From an uncultured Pseudomonadota bacterium (GTDB lineage Bacteria; Pseudomonadota; Gammaproteobacteria; CAJXQU01), in contig CAJXQU010000021.1 in the NCBI GenBank assembly GCA_913058255.1, positions 1-34,486 on the forward strand: 34,486 nucleotides of DNA. The letters run 5' to 3'. The translations under genes and the position numbers were made by a program. Of the stretch, positions 16,331-25,345 are shown piece after piece (positions within the stretch are counted from its first letter, which is position 1; each line of letters begins with the position of its first letter). The notes below the pieces were generated by a model. It had not been told where the DNA came from, ran no database searches, and saw nothing but the letters and a program-made list of their open reading frames with translations.

Positions 16331-16346
16331 GACTTAGCAATGATAC

Positions 16347-17246
16347 TTAGGGGTTAAGTTTTTGTAATTCGTCACAATCTGCAAAGAATTCAGCTCGACT
16401 TTTGATCATAGGAACACGGGCATCGGCTATGAAATTAATAAGGTTTATGCCCTTTTCAATTAAGCCACGCATGGCGAGACTGGAGAAACGATCGTAATCT
16501 TTTTTCGAACTAGGAAAGTGGGGCTCAAAATTTATAAGTTTTTCTTTACTGGCAATAAAGCGCGGCCAAATCTTAAAGATTGAATTATCTCTTTTCATTG
16601 TTTCAGAAACGAGTTTGGCGACTTCTGTATAGTCGTCTAGCATAGTCATAAATTCTGGTTTATTAGGGCAATCTGCTAGTAGTTTTTTTAACCTAACCGC
16701 GATACTGTCAATTTCATTCATCGCACTCGCAATTTTGATATAACGACTTTTATAAAATTCAGATACAGGCTGTACAAAGGCCTTGAGTGGTTCCCCCCAG
16801 ATTTCATCAAGCCCTTCGGCACCGCTACTATGCTTAACGTATTTTCCAAACTCTAAAGACTCAGTAAAGTATTGTGCAGATAGCTTTCGTAGCGTGTTAT
16901 CCGGGCCAATTTCAATTCCTTTTTCGGCTAGCTCGACACTCACCGTAAAAATATCACTCGCTCGGTTGAACAATGCTCCCGCAAGCATGGCACCATTGAT
17001 GCGCTTTTTATAAGGATCAGTTTCTTCTTCAAACGCTCGTCGAGCATCTTCGAGTTTTTCACCGGGAGTATTGATGCCTTTTTCAGTTAGATGAAAAGCA
17101 CGACGGGTTAACGCCTTGATCAGAAGATGTTTTGTGGCGAGCGTATTTTCAGGAACCTCATAATAACGAATCCAGTACCCATCGTAATAGATACAGGGCT
17201 TGCCATCGAAATCATGTAAGGTTCCATTTTTAAATTCTTCTGTCAT
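16347..17246 (-). CDS. Uncharacterised helical protein
   Basis: I do not recognise this 299-residue protein. It has no signal peptide or membrane helix and is rich in charged, helix-forming stretches. The N-terminus has an aromatic segment (CIYYDGYWIRYYEVPE, about 18-33). LTEKGIN, LAEKGIE and LIEKGIN recur at about 53, 107 and 270, hinting at helical repeats of TPR-like style, though no TPR consensus is clear. It starts 47 bases after the argG stop on the same strand and could be read with argG. ATG 17246 has no clear ribosome site. It converges on the diguanylate cyclase with only 16 bases between stops. A soluble cytoplasmic protein is all that can be said. Confidence 0.75.
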   Translation of the reverse strand: MTEEFKNGTLHDFDGKPCIYYDGYWIRYYEVPENTLATKHLLIKALTRRAFHLTEKGINTPGEKLEDARRAFEEETDPYKKRINGAMLAGALFNRASDIFTVSVELAEKGIEIGPDNTLRKLSAQYFTESLEFGKYVKHSSGAEGLDEIWGEPLKAFVQPVSEFYKSRYIKIASAMNEIDSIAVRLKKLLADCPNKPEFMTMLDDYTEVAKLVSETMKRDNSIFKIWPRFIASKEKLINFEPHFPSSKKDYDRFSSLAMRGLIEKGINLINFIADARVPMIKSRAEFFADCDELQKLNP

Positions 17247-17293
17247 TATCGAAATGGCCGGTTGTCTAATTTCTGTGAGTCACAACTTCTCGC

Positions 17294-18517
17294 TTAGAGT
17301 AGTTTCCGACCTTTTTTACCCGCAATGCGTAAGCGTAAAGCATTTAATTTAATAAACCCTTCTGCATCTTTTTGATCATAAGCACCAGCATCATCTTCAA
17401 AGGTCGCGATATTTTCATCAAACAAGCTGTCATCAGATTTACGTCCAACCACTTCCACATTACCTTTATAAAGTTTCAGGCGCACTGTGCCGTTTACGAC
17501 AGTTTGTGATGCATTGATCATTTGCTGCATTATTTCGCGCTCAGGGCTCCACCAGTAGCCGTTATAGATCATCTTCGCGTAGCGCGGCATTAGCTCATCT
17601 TTTAGATGAGCAACTTCACGATCAAGCGTGATTGATTCAATGGCTCGGTGGGCACGCAACATGATCGTGCCGCCTGGTGTTTCGTAGCACCCGCGAGACT
17701 TCATGCCGACGAATCGATTTTCAACAATATCTAAGCGGCCAATCCCATGTTCACCACCGATACGGTTTAATTCAGTTAATACCGTTGCAGGTGTCATCGT
17801 TTTACCATCAATTGCTGTGATGTCACCATTTTGATAGTTCAGTTCGATATATTGAGCTTGATCAGGTGCATTCTCAGGAGAAACCGACCAACGCCACATG
17901 GATTCTTCTGGTTCATTCCAAGGATCTTCAAGGATGCCGCCTTCGTATGAAATATGCAGCAGGTTAGCATCCATGGAATAAGGTGATTTTTTACCTTGTT
18001 TCATTTCAACTGGAATACCATGAGTTTCGGCATAGGCCATCAGTTTTTCACGGGAGAGTAGATCCCATTCACGCCAAGGTGCGATAATTTTAATTTCAGG
18101 GTTCAGCGCATAAGCACCAAGCTCGAAACGGACTTGATCATTACCTTTCCCCGTTGCTCCATGAGAAACCGCGTCAGCACCGGTGTCATTGGCAATTTCA
18201 ACGAGCCGTTTTGAGATAAGTGGTCGAGCGATGGAAGTACCTAGTAGATATTCACCTTCATAGATTGTATTGGCGCGGAACATTGGGAAAACAAAATCTC
18301 TGACAAATTCTTCGCGCAGGTCATCGATATAAATTTCCTTGATACCCATTTTTTGAGCCTTCGCACGCGCGGGCTCAACTTCTTCACCTTGACCTAAATC
18401 AGCAGTAAAGGTGACGACTTCACAATGATATTCATCTTCCAACCACTTAAGAATGATCGAAGTGTCTAAGCCGCCGGAGTAGGCGAGCACGACTTTTTTA
18501 ACTGAGTTTTGCGACAT
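17294..18517 (-). CDS. argG: Argininosuccinate synthase
   Basis: ArgG joins citrulline and aspartate with ATP to make argininosuccinate, the penultimate step of arginine synthesis. The PP-loop [15 protein letters not shown] (about 12-26) is intact, and later blocks such as [15 protein letters not shown] and [22 protein letters not shown] match the family. Length (407 aa) is typical of the bacterial short type. A GGAAAC site precedes the ATG. No other arginine gene is nearby. It is followed on the same strand by the helical unknown protein. Confidence 0.96.
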   Translation of the reverse strand: MSQNSVKKVVLAYSGGLDTSIILKWLEDEYHCEVVTFTADLGQGEEVEPARAKAQKMGIKEIYIDDLREEFVRDFVFPMFRANTIYEGEYLLGTSIARPLISKRLVEIANDTGADAVSHGATGKGNDQVRFELGAYALNPEIKIIAPWREWDLLSREKLMAYAETHGIPVEMKQGKKSPYSMDANLLHISYEGGILEDPWNEPEESMWRWSVSPENAPDQAQYIELNYQNGDITAIDGKTMTPATVLTELNRIGGEHGIGRLDIVENRFVGMKSRGCYETPGGTIMLRAHRAIESITLDREVAHLKDELMPRYAKMIYNGYWWSPEREIMQQMINASQTVVNGTVRLKLYKGNVEVVGRKSDDSLFDENIATFEDDAGAYDQKDAEGFIKLNALRLRIAGKKGRKLL

Positions 18518-18565
18518 GTTGGTGTTTCCTGAGATTTCTATGCAGTAAATCCAGCCATTCTGCCT

Positions 18566-19402
18566 TTAGTTGGCGTTTTCGTCCAGATATTCCAGTACAG
18601 ATTGGTAAAAAAGTTGTGGTTGTTCGGCATGTAACCAATGGCCGCAGTCAGGTAAAGTTTGAATGCTTGAATTTGGGAAGTAGTTTTTGATTGCTGCATG
18701 ATGTTCTTCGAGCAGGTAATCTGAGTTTTCACCACGTAAAAATAAGGTTTTTTTCTCGAAGTTTTTATTGGCCGAAATGACCGGAAAGTTGGTGATAATA
18801 GGCATTTGATCGTCAATCGCGGTGAGATTGACTCGCCAGCTAAATTGGACAGCGTTTTTGACGAGGTTTTGTAACAGAAATTGTCTCAACGTAGGCTGAT
18901 CAATATATTGGCTTAAAAACTGATCCGCTTCTGCGCGGTTAGTGATGTGTTCAAGAGGAAGTGCCTTTTGTGCGGCGATGATTTGATCAAACCCATGTTG
19001 ATAATTCACAGGGGCAATATCGGCTACGATCAGGTTTTTTATTCGTTGAGGGTACGCTAGCGCACAATTCATCGCGACTTTACCGCCCATGCTGTGGCCG
19101 ATCAAAATGACTGATTCGTAATTCAATTTATCTAATAATTGAATGATATCTGCCGCCATGTCGGGATAGGCCATGCTATTTGCATGTGGAGACTGACCAT
19201 GGTTTCTTAGATCAACCGTCGTAATCGAATGTTGATCAGCCAGTTTACGGGCAAGTGAGCCCCAGTTTTTTTGTGAGCCAAACAAGCCATGCAGAATCAA
19301 AACCGGCGTTTGATCCGCTGCATAGCTGAGTGTGGTGTGGTTAAGTTCGATGACAGATAACCTTGTATTAACGATGAGTTTGCAACGCTGCAATGCGCAC
19401 AT
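18566..19402 (-). CDS. Alpha/beta hydrolase (YbfF-like esterase)
   Basis: An alpha/beta-hydrolase with oxyanion motif [15 protein letters not shown], nucleophile elbow [10 protein letters not shown] (Ser), and a C-terminal catalytic DCGHWLH (His). The order and length (about 260 residues for the core) match the YbfF-type esterases found in proteobacteria. Substrate is unknown; esters of short acyl chains or acyl-CoA have been reported for relatives. The start is uncertain: the domain begins near [13 protein letters not shown], but no ATG/GTG/TTG lies right there. ATG 19402 is the nearest ATG and overlaps the htpX 3' end by 35 bases; TTG 19393 is an alternative. The gene is probably read from the htpX transcript. 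Confidence 0.85.
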   Translation of the reverse strand: MCALQRCKLIVNTRLSVIELNHTTLSYAADQTPVLILHGLFGSQKNWGSLARKLADQHSITTVDLRNHGQSPHANSMAYPDMAADIIQLLDKLNYESVILIGHSMGGKVAMNCALAYPQRIKNLIVADIAPVNYQHGFDQIIAAQKALPLEHITNRAEADQFLSQYIDQPTLRQFLLQNLVKNAVQFSWRVNLTAIDDQMPIITNFPVISANKNFEKKTLFLRGENSDYLLEEHHAAIKNYFPNSSIQTLPDCGHWLHAEQPQLFYQSVLEYLDENAN

Positions 19403-20243
19403 CAAGTGGGGGGTGGCTGGAAAATAACTTTCCAAATTTGCCGCCGATAAAACCAAATGCGGTCAATTCTTCCGGCAAAGGTTCGGGGTTTTGTAAAGAC
19501 TGCAAACGCTGTAATGCTGCAATCATTTTTTGTCGACCTGCCAGATCAGCACCACCAATATCAGCACGGAACTCACGTCGACGGCTAAACCACATAACGA
19601 TCATGCTGGCGAGAAAACCGAAGATCATCTCAAAGACAAAGCTAGAAATGTAATAGCCAAAACCGGGGCGTCCACGTTGCTCACCTTTAGACAACACGCC
19701 ATCGACGACATAGCCCGCAACACGGGCGAGAAAGATCACGAAGGTATTTACAATACCCTGTATCAAGGCCATCGTGACCATATCGCCATTCGCAACGTGA
19801 GAAATCTCATGTCCCATAACGGCTTCGGCTTCATCGCGTGTCATGCCGTCTAACAATCCGGTGCTGACCGCAACCAAGGCATTATTCTTATTCATACCTG
19901 TTGCAAAAGCATTGGGTGTTGGTGAGTTAAAAATAGCCACTTCAGGCATGCCTATGCCGGCATCTCGCGCTTGACGAGTCACGGTCTCAACCAGCCATAT
20001 TTCAGTCTCACTAGATGGTTGTTCGATCACCTGCGCACCGACTGATCGCTTCGCCATCATTTTAGACATGGCGAGTGAAATAAATGAACCTGTGATGCCG
20101 ATAACAGCTGACATCACTAATAAACCTTGGTATGGAATGCCGTTGCCTGCCATCATTCGATCAACGCCCAGCAGTCGCATAACCACAGATAAGACCAACA
20201 TGATCGCCATGTTAGTCCCTAGAAATAATGCCATTCGCATCAT
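19368..20243 (-). CDS. htpX: Membrane metalloprotease HtpX
   Basis: HtpX is a zinc metallopeptidase of the inner membrane that removes misfolded membrane proteins together with FtsH. Hydrophobic helices at about 4-25 and 38-58, a zinc motif HEISH (145-149), and two more helices at about 157-210 match the family, as does the 291-residue length. The third ligand region ([13 protein letters not shown]) is also present. The protein starts [11 protein letters not shown], as in homologues. HtpX genes are often under envelope-stress (CpxR) control, but no such box was identified here. It overlaps the downstream hydrolase gene. Confidence 0.95.
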   Translation of the reverse strand: MMRMALFLGTNMAIMLVLSVVMRLLGVDRMMAGNGIPYQGLLVMSAVIGITGSFISLAMSKMMAKRSVGAQVIEQPSSETEIWLVETVTRQARDAGIGMPEVAIFNSPTPNAFATGMNKNNALVAVSTGLLDGMTRDEAEAVMGHEISHVANGDMVTMALIQGIVNTFVIFLARVAGYVVDGVLSKGEQRGRPGFGYYISSFVFEMIFGFLASMIVMWFSRRREFRADIGGADLAGRQKMIAALQRLQSLQNPEPLPEELTAFGFIGGKFGKLFSSHPPLDVRIAALQTHR

Positions 20244-20344
20244 AGTAAATACCCTCTCTTAATTATTCTGATGAATTATAAGAGGATATTTTACTAATAT
20301 GAAGGTGAACAGCAGGTAAACCGAAATTTACTTATATCTGTGGG

Positions 20345-21799
20345 CTAAACCGTGATGAGTGTCACCGAGGGTGTATTTAGCTCTGTGTCAGCATGGAAAC
20401 CACGTATCAAGACGATATAATCGCCTTCTTTTGCGCAGCCGGTCTCTTTGGCTATTTGACGTGCTAACTGGTTTGGATGTTGTGTTCCTGCTTCTTTGGT
20501 AAGGATAGGTAAGGTGCCCCATAATAAATTCATGCGGCGATAGATGCGTTCATCAGATGAAATGGCGATCATATGTGCTGCGGGTCTAGCAGAACTAATC
20601 GTCACTGCAGTCACGCCTGTCTGAGAAAGCGTCAGAATGGCTTGAACCTTAATTTGTTGTGCAAGTTCTGCGGTGATATGCGCTACGGCATGGCCAAAAG
20701 GTGAAATATCATAATCACTTAAGTCACGTTCCAAGGCCGAAAAATTATTATCTTCAGACATATAAGCTTCAGTTTGATGGATGATACGTGACATCATTTC
20801 CACGGTTTTAACAGGATACTTTCCGGCGGCTGTCTCTCCCGAGAGCATGACGGCATCAGCGCCTGTGATCACTGCTTGAGATATGTCTGAAACTTCGGCT
20901 CGTGTTGGTTGCGGCGTTTCCATCATTGATTCCAACATCTGTGTAGCAACAATGACGGGGCAGTTATGATCACGTGCCATAGTGATTAGTTTTCGCTGAG
21001 CAACGGGCACTTCTTCAGCGCTTAGCTCTACACCGAGGTCACCACGTGCAACCATCACAGCATTGATCAATTTGATGATTTTTGATGCATTTTTAAGAGC
21101 TTCAGGTTTTTCAAACTTCGCAATAATACCTGCATCGAGATCATTCTCTTTCATCAATTGGCGTAAATCCTGAATGTCCTCTGCTTTGCGTACAAAAGAC
21201 AGGGCGAGAAAATCGACTCCCATATTCAAGGCGAAAATAGCATCTTTTTTATCTTTCTCAGTCAGAGATGGAGCGGAAACTTCAACTCCCGGTAAATTAA
21301 TACCCTTATGATTTTTTAACGTACCACCATGAATAATACGGCAGGTAATTTCTTCTCCATCGATGGCTTCAACTTGCAATTTAAGTTTGCCATCATCCAT
21401 TAAAATAGGATCATTAATTTTAACGTCTTGAGATAATGCTTTGTATTGGGAAGGGATTAAACCAGGCTCACCTAGAATATCGCGCGTTGTTACTGTTACT
21501 AGTTCGTTATCGTTCAGTTCAATCTGATCATTTTTGAATTTTCCAGTCCGAATTTTTGGGCCACAAAGATCCGCAAAAATTGCAACGGGTCGTTTTAATT
21601 GAGAAGAGACTTTCCTGACAATATTGTAGGTAGACTCATGATCGGTATGAGTTCCATGTGACATATTCAGTCGAATAATATCAACACCGGCTTCGAGTAA
21701 TTCATGAATGGTTTTTTCATCATTTGATGATGGACCTAACGTGGCAATAATTTTTGTTCGGCGATGGTTTAACCAGTCGATCTGAGTCTTAATGGCCAT
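20345..21799 (-). CDS. pyk: Pyruvate kinase
   Basis: The enzyme converts phosphoenolpyruvate and ADP to pyruvate and ATP. Diagnostic segments are RTKIIATLGPSS (about 14-25), IIRLNMSHGTH, the catalytic Lys/Mg region IIAKFEKPEAL, and MVARGDLGVELSAEEVPVAQ. Length of 484 residues is of the common proteobacterial type (PykA-like), without the extra C-terminal PEP-utiliser domain seen in Bacillus. ATG 21799 follows an AAGAAGATA site. The 100-base gap to htpX suggests separate transcription. Confidence 0.94.
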   Translation of the reverse strand: MAIKTQIDWLNHRRTKIIATLGPSSNDEKTIHELLEAGVDIIRLNMSHGTHTDHESTYNIVRKVSSQLKRPVAIFADLCGPKIRTGKFKNDQIELNDNELVTVTTRDILGEPGLIPSQYKALSQDVKINDPILMDDGKLKLQVEAIDGEEITCRIIHGGTLKNHKGINLPGVEVSAPSLTEKDKKDAIFALNMGVDFLALSFVRKAEDIQDLRQLMKENDLDAGIIAKFEKPEALKNASKIIKLINAVMVARGDLGVELSAEEVPVAQRKLITMARDHNCPVIVATQMLESMMETPQPTRAEVSDISQAVITGADAVMLSGETAAGKYPVKTVEMMSRIIHQTEAYMSEDNNFSALERDLSDYDISPFGHAVAHITAELAQQIKVQAILTLSQTGVTAVTISSARPAAHMIAISSDERIYRRMNLLWGTLPILTKEAGTQHPNQLARQIAKETGCAKEGDYIVLIRGFHADTELNTPSVTLITV

Positions 21800-21878
21800 A
21801 ATAGCGTATCTTCTTTATGAAATAGGTAGAACTAGATAAGCAGAATCTATGCCATTGAAAATTAAGGTAGAAATAGAT

Positions 21879-22928
21879 CTAAAAGAGGCTGAAAGGTTTG
21901 GCTAAAGGCTCACCTATAAAGATGCCCTGACCGGGCCAAGCGACACTTTTCCAATAAGCCTCGATCAATGTGTCACCATTGAGATAGTGTTGCATGACGA
22001 CGATTGGATGAGGAAATTTTTGCACGAAATTACAAGGCTCTACAACAGCACCATAGCTACCTGTGGCTCCAGCCTCTAACCACCGAAGCGAGCTCATTTG
22101 AGCACTCCCTGTTAAGATGCCTCCAGCTGACGTTAAGTGATCAGCAATGGCTCCGGGATGAAAGTGCAGTGTCTCTAGTTTCTTTACTTTTTTTAGTCCT
22201 GTTATGTAAAAAAGTACATCTTTTTTGTTTTTTAAAGCATTCGTTCTAATTTGCTCAATTGCGAATACTGGATCTAGTCTTTTTCTCAGTAAAGGGTAAA
22301 AGTTGGAACGTACATTTCTATTTTTATCCGTTGTACTTACCAAATAAGCGGTGCCAGAAGGATAAGAAAAATCAGCGGCGACGCCTCTTTTGATCAAGTC
22401 AATACCATTCTTCAAAGAGGTTGCAGCAATCGACATCGTTGGGCGCATGCGATAGTCAGCCCATGGACGATGGCTAAGAGAATTAAAGTAAGGGTTTTTC
22501 TTGGTTGGCTCGCAACCCTTGGCACAAAACTCTGGATCAAACCCCATCGCAAAGGCTGTCGTGATCGACATACAATCAACTCGGAAAGGTGCTATCCACG
22601 TCAGAGCATAGGCCTGCACGTTATAAGGAGTGACTTCATCGACGTGGCTTTTGATGCTGGCAAACTGCTGTCGGGACATGATCTTGTCGCCTGGCGGAAA
22701 GCTAACATAGATGACATTTTCTTTAGGGATCCGACGTTTTGCGACATAATATTCTCCAAGCGTCGCACTGAGCGGATCGGCTTTATTAATGATCACCGCT
22801 AACTCATTTGGCCCTAAAGACGGATGTGATGGTATCCTTTGTTCAAAGCTAAATAGTTCTGCCTGACACGTGAAAGAAAACGTTAGCAAGAATAAAATCA
22901 GTAATTTTGTATAAGGGGCGGGATTCAT
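21879..22928 (-). CDS. TIGR03790 family exported protein
   Basis: The 349-residue protein has a clear N-terminal signal peptide (hydrophobic LLILFLLTFSFT, cleavage after CQA). The body matches family TIGR03790: ELAVIINKADPLSATLGEYY and RRIPKENVI near the start, IDLIKRGVAAD, GTAYLVSTTDKNRNVRS, GSAQMSSLRWLEAGATGSYG and the end motif WPGQGIFIGEPLAKPF. Family members have no known function but are reported to occur only in species that carry exosortase (EpsH), so a PEP-CTERM/exopolysaccharide system probably exists elsewhere in this genome. No PEP-CTERM tail is seen on this protein itself. Its start is only 20 bases from the start of the divergent SDR gene. Confidence 0.82.
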   Translation of the reverse strand: MNPAPYTKLLILFLLTFSFTCQAELFSFEQRIPSHPSLGPNELAVIINKADPLSATLGEYYVAKRRIPKENVIYVSFPPGDKIMSRQQFASIKSHVDEVTPYNVQAYALTWIAPFRVDCMSITTAFAMGFDPEFCAKGCEPTKKNPYFNSLSHRPWADYRMRPTMSIAATSLKNGIDLIKRGVAADFSYPSGTAYLVSTTDKNRNVRSNFYPLLRKRLDPVFAIEQIRTNALKNKKDVLFYITGLKKVKKLETLHFHPGAIADHLTSAGGILTGSAQMSSLRWLEAGATGSYGAVVEPCNFVQKFPHPIVVMQHYLNGDTLIEAYWKSVAWPGQGIFIGEPLAKPFSLF

Positions 22929-22948
22929 AACTTGCTCGAGATAATAGT

Positions 22949-23815
22949 ATGTCGTTCAAAAAAAATAAACAAAATAATAGTTTTAATAATGGTCAAAAAG
23001 CCATTTTAGTCACTGGGGCTTCATCCGGAATGGGCTATAGCGCAGCACATGGACTAAAAGAGAGGGGGTATCACGTTATAGCGACTGTGCGCAAAGAAGC
23101 TGATCGAGAAAGATTAGAAACCGAAGGTCTTGATGTTGTTATGCTCGATCTTGCAAGTTCAGCTTCTATTGCCGAATGTGTTCGACAAACTTTACTGAAA
23201 ACAAATGATCAGATATATGCGTTGTTTAATAACGCTGCGTATGGGCAGCCAGGAGCGGTGGAAGATCTCTCCCGTGATGTTTTACGGCAACAGTTCGAAA
23301 CTAATCTATTTGGAACGCACGAATTAACCAACCTAATTATTCCTATCATGCGCAAACAGAAACAAGGACGAATAATTCAAAATGGTTCTATGTTGGGCTT
23401 GGTTGCGATTGCTCATCGTGGCGCTTATAACGCCAGTAAGTTTGCTTTGGAAGGTCTAAGTGATACGCTCAGATTGGAGTTAAAAGATAGTGGTTTGTTT
23501 GTTTCGATGATTGAACCCGGGCCTGTAGAAAGTCAGTTTCGACAGAATGCACTCGCTGCATTTAAGCGGAACATTGATCTTGAAAGCAGTGTGCATAGAG
23601 AGCTTTATCAAAAAACGCTCGCACGTTTAGAGTCGGTCGGTCCCGTTGTGCCTTTTACATTACCATCTGAATCAATTATGAGTAAGTTGGTTCATGCGTT
23701 GGAAAGCCCTCGACCCAAAAATCATTATTTCTTAACAGCACCAACGCACTTTTTTGCATTTTTGAAAAGAATTTTACCCGACAGAATGTTACAAGCAATA
23801 CTTTCCAAACTATAA
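22949..23815 (+). CDS. Short-chain dehydrogenase/reductase (classical SDR)
   Basis: A classical SDR with cofactor motif TGASSGMG (22-29), an NNAAYGQPG motif, and catalytic YNASK preceded by the Ser of QNGSMLG. The RKEAD after the second strand suggests NADP(H) preference. The N-terminus has about 14 extra polar residues (KKNKQNNSFNNGQ) before the fold. The start has no good ribosome site and sits just 20 bases from the divergent TIGR03790 start. Homologues in proteobacteria are annotated only as SDR oxidoreductases; the alcohol or ketone substrate is unknown. It is followed after 26 bases by the FAH-family gene, which suggests a shared pathway. Confidence 0.88.
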   Translation: MSFKKNKQNNSFNNGQKAILVTGASSGMGYSAAHGLKERGYHVIATVRKEADRERLETEGLDVVMLDLASSASIAECVRQTLLKTNDQIYALFNNAAYGQPGAVEDLSRDVLRQQFETNLFGTHELTNLIIPIMRKQKQGRIIQNGSMLGLVAIAHRGAYNASKFALEGLSDTLRLELKDSGLFVSMIEPGPVESQFRQNALAAFKRNIDLESSVHRELYQKTLARLESVGPVVPFTLPSESIMSKLVHALESPRPKNHYFLTAPTHFFAFLKRILPDRMLQAILSKL

Positions 23816-23841
23816 CGACAAGCTTAAAGCAGGAAGTAATT

Positions 23842-24714
23842 ATGAAACTGGCAACATTTACCCATGAAGGACATACACGAATAGGTGCAGTGGTTGATGA
23901 TGAGATAATTGATACTTCTGACATAGCCAGTTTGCCAAGCGATATGATTTCTTTCTTTAGTGAGGGCGTGTCGGCAAAAGAAAAATTACAAACATTGATC
24001 GACACGGGTGCACATCGACTCTTATTAAAAGATGTGCAGTTAGAAGCCCCCATTCTAAATCCGCAAAAATATTTAGCGATAGGTTTAAACTACGGCAAGC
24101 ATATTGTTGAAACAGGCATGGACAAGCCGGAGTTTCCAACTTTTTTTAATAAACAGACTAGCTGTATCAATCGTCCTTTTGGTGAGATCCATCTTCCCAA
24201 AGTGTCAGAAAAACTAGATTATGAAGGTGAGTTGGCCTTTGTGATCAGCAAGCAGTGTCGGCATGTTCCTAAAGAAAAAGCCCATGAAGTGATCGCTGGA
24301 TTCACCATTGCAAATGATGTCTCAGTACGTGATTGGCAGTTTAGGTCGCAGACAATGACGCTTGGAAAATCATTTGATACACATGGCCCTATCGGACCTT
24401 GGATTGTCACGTCGGATGAAATTGAAGATCCGCATAATTTGAATATTAATGTTTGGATTGATGATGAAAGTCGCCAGTCCATGAATACTAGCGAGATGAT
24501 TTTTAATTGTTATGACATGGTCGAAACCTTATCGACAGCCTTTACCCTGATGCCGGGTGATATTATTTCTACGGGAACAGGTGCGGGTGTCGGTGTGAAA
24601 ATGAAACCACGTGGTTATATGAGAGCAGGGCAGGTGTGTCGGATAGAGATCGAAAATATTGGAGTGCTTGAGAACACGGTGATCAATGAGCCTGATAGCA
24701 CGGTATTGTATTAG
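23842..24714 (+). CDS. Fumarylacetoacetate hydrolase family protein
   Basis: The enzyme belongs to the FAH superfamily, which hydrolyses or decarboxylates C-C bonds in beta-keto or 2-oxo acids with a divalent metal. The core begins at LNPQKYLAIGLNY (about 71) and shows the metal-binding DYEGELAFVI, NDVSVRDWQ, KSFDTHGPIGPW and ISTGTGAGVG segments. The N-terminal 65 residues form the small FAH_N-like cap. Length of 290 aa fits 2-hydroxyhepta-diene-dioate isomerase-like or acylpyruvase-type members. AGGAAG precedes the ATG. It follows the SDR gene in one unit. Confidence 0.88.
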   Translation: MKLATFTHEGHTRIGAVVDDEIIDTSDIASLPSDMISFFSEGVSAKEKLQTLIDTGAHRLLLKDVQLEAPILNPQKYLAIGLNYGKHIVETGMDKPEFPTFFNKQTSCINRPFGEIHLPKVSEKLDYEGELAFVISKQCRHVPKEKAHEVIAGFTIANDVSVRDWQFRSQTMTLGKSFDTHGPIGPWIVTSDEIEDPHNLNINVWIDDESRQSMNTSEMIFNCYDMVETLSTAFTLMPGDIISTGTGAGVGVKMKPRGYMRAGQVCRIEIENIGVLENTVINEPDSTVLY

Positions 24715-24917
24715 TTCGCGGTTATAACTCAACAAGCTTCTGTTCAATATAATAATTTTACAAAAGGTTCTATTAAAGTTTTACACGAGTGTCTACTTTA
24801 TTTTCATAAGATCTATCTCGCCCTCACTTACTGGGGCTGTATTGTAAGTTCTCTAGGACATTTGTACTTGAGGATCAACATCAGCTGCCATTGAGCAGAA
24901 ACCTATTCATGAGAAGG

Positions 24918-24955
24918 TTATGAATATTAAAAAGAGGTATTCTCATTTTAATATC
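24918..24955. repeat. AT-rich inverted repeat between FAH and pentapeptide genes
   Basis: AATATTAAAA and TTTTAATATC pair over nine bases around a 13-base centre in the 245-base convergent gap. It may be a weak bidirectional terminator. Nothing else was seen in this gap. Confidence 0.35.
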
Positions 24956-24959
24956 AATA

Positions 24960-25298
24960 CTACCGATATCTAATCCGAGTTCCATGCTGTAAGGCTAAGC
25001 TGATCTCTTCGGCAGAGACTTCTTTTGGAAAATAAACGCCAGAAAGGTTTGTTTCTGCGAAACTGGCGCCTTCGAGATTCGCCTTTCGAAAATCAATACC
25101 ACGTAGATCAGCCATTCTAAATGTGCAGTCACTGAAATCTAAACCATCGGCGTTTAGCCCACGTAGATCAGTACGGCTTAAATCACAACCGACTAGATCG
25201 CAGATCGAACCAGAAGCTTTCAAAGCGTTAAACTGTTCGATTTGACCTGTCCGTAATAATGTAAACAACGGGCCTTCGGCTATCTTGGGTTTTGCCAT
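24960..25298 (-). CDS. Small pentapeptide-repeat protein
   Basis: A 112-residue protein whose centre (about 35-95) consists of roughly eleven A(D/N)LXX-type pentapeptides, such as CDLSR, TDLRG, ADLRG, IDFRK, ANLEG and TNLSG. These form a right-handed quadrilateral beta-helix. Helical caps flank it on both sides. It is much shorter than Qnr-type gyrase-protecting proteins, so that function cannot be assumed. A GGGAGCAG site precedes the start. It lies 47 bases downstream of mpl on the same strand and may be co-transcribed. Function is unknown. Confidence 0.85.
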   Translation of the reverse strand: MAKPKIAEGPLFTLLRTGQIEQFNALKASGSICDLVGCDLSRTDLRGLNADGLDFSDCTFRMADLRGIDFRKANLEGASFAETNLSGVYFPKEVSAEEISLALQHGTRIRYR

Positions 25299-25345
25299 AA
25301 TACTGCTCCCTCATAAGTTATAAATATGTTGAGTCTAGTTTAGAC

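Noticed and set aside
18538-18816. 92-residue minus-strand frame overlapping the alpha/beta hydrolase
   Set aside because: It is a shadow of the hydrolase in another frame, with no recognisable domain.
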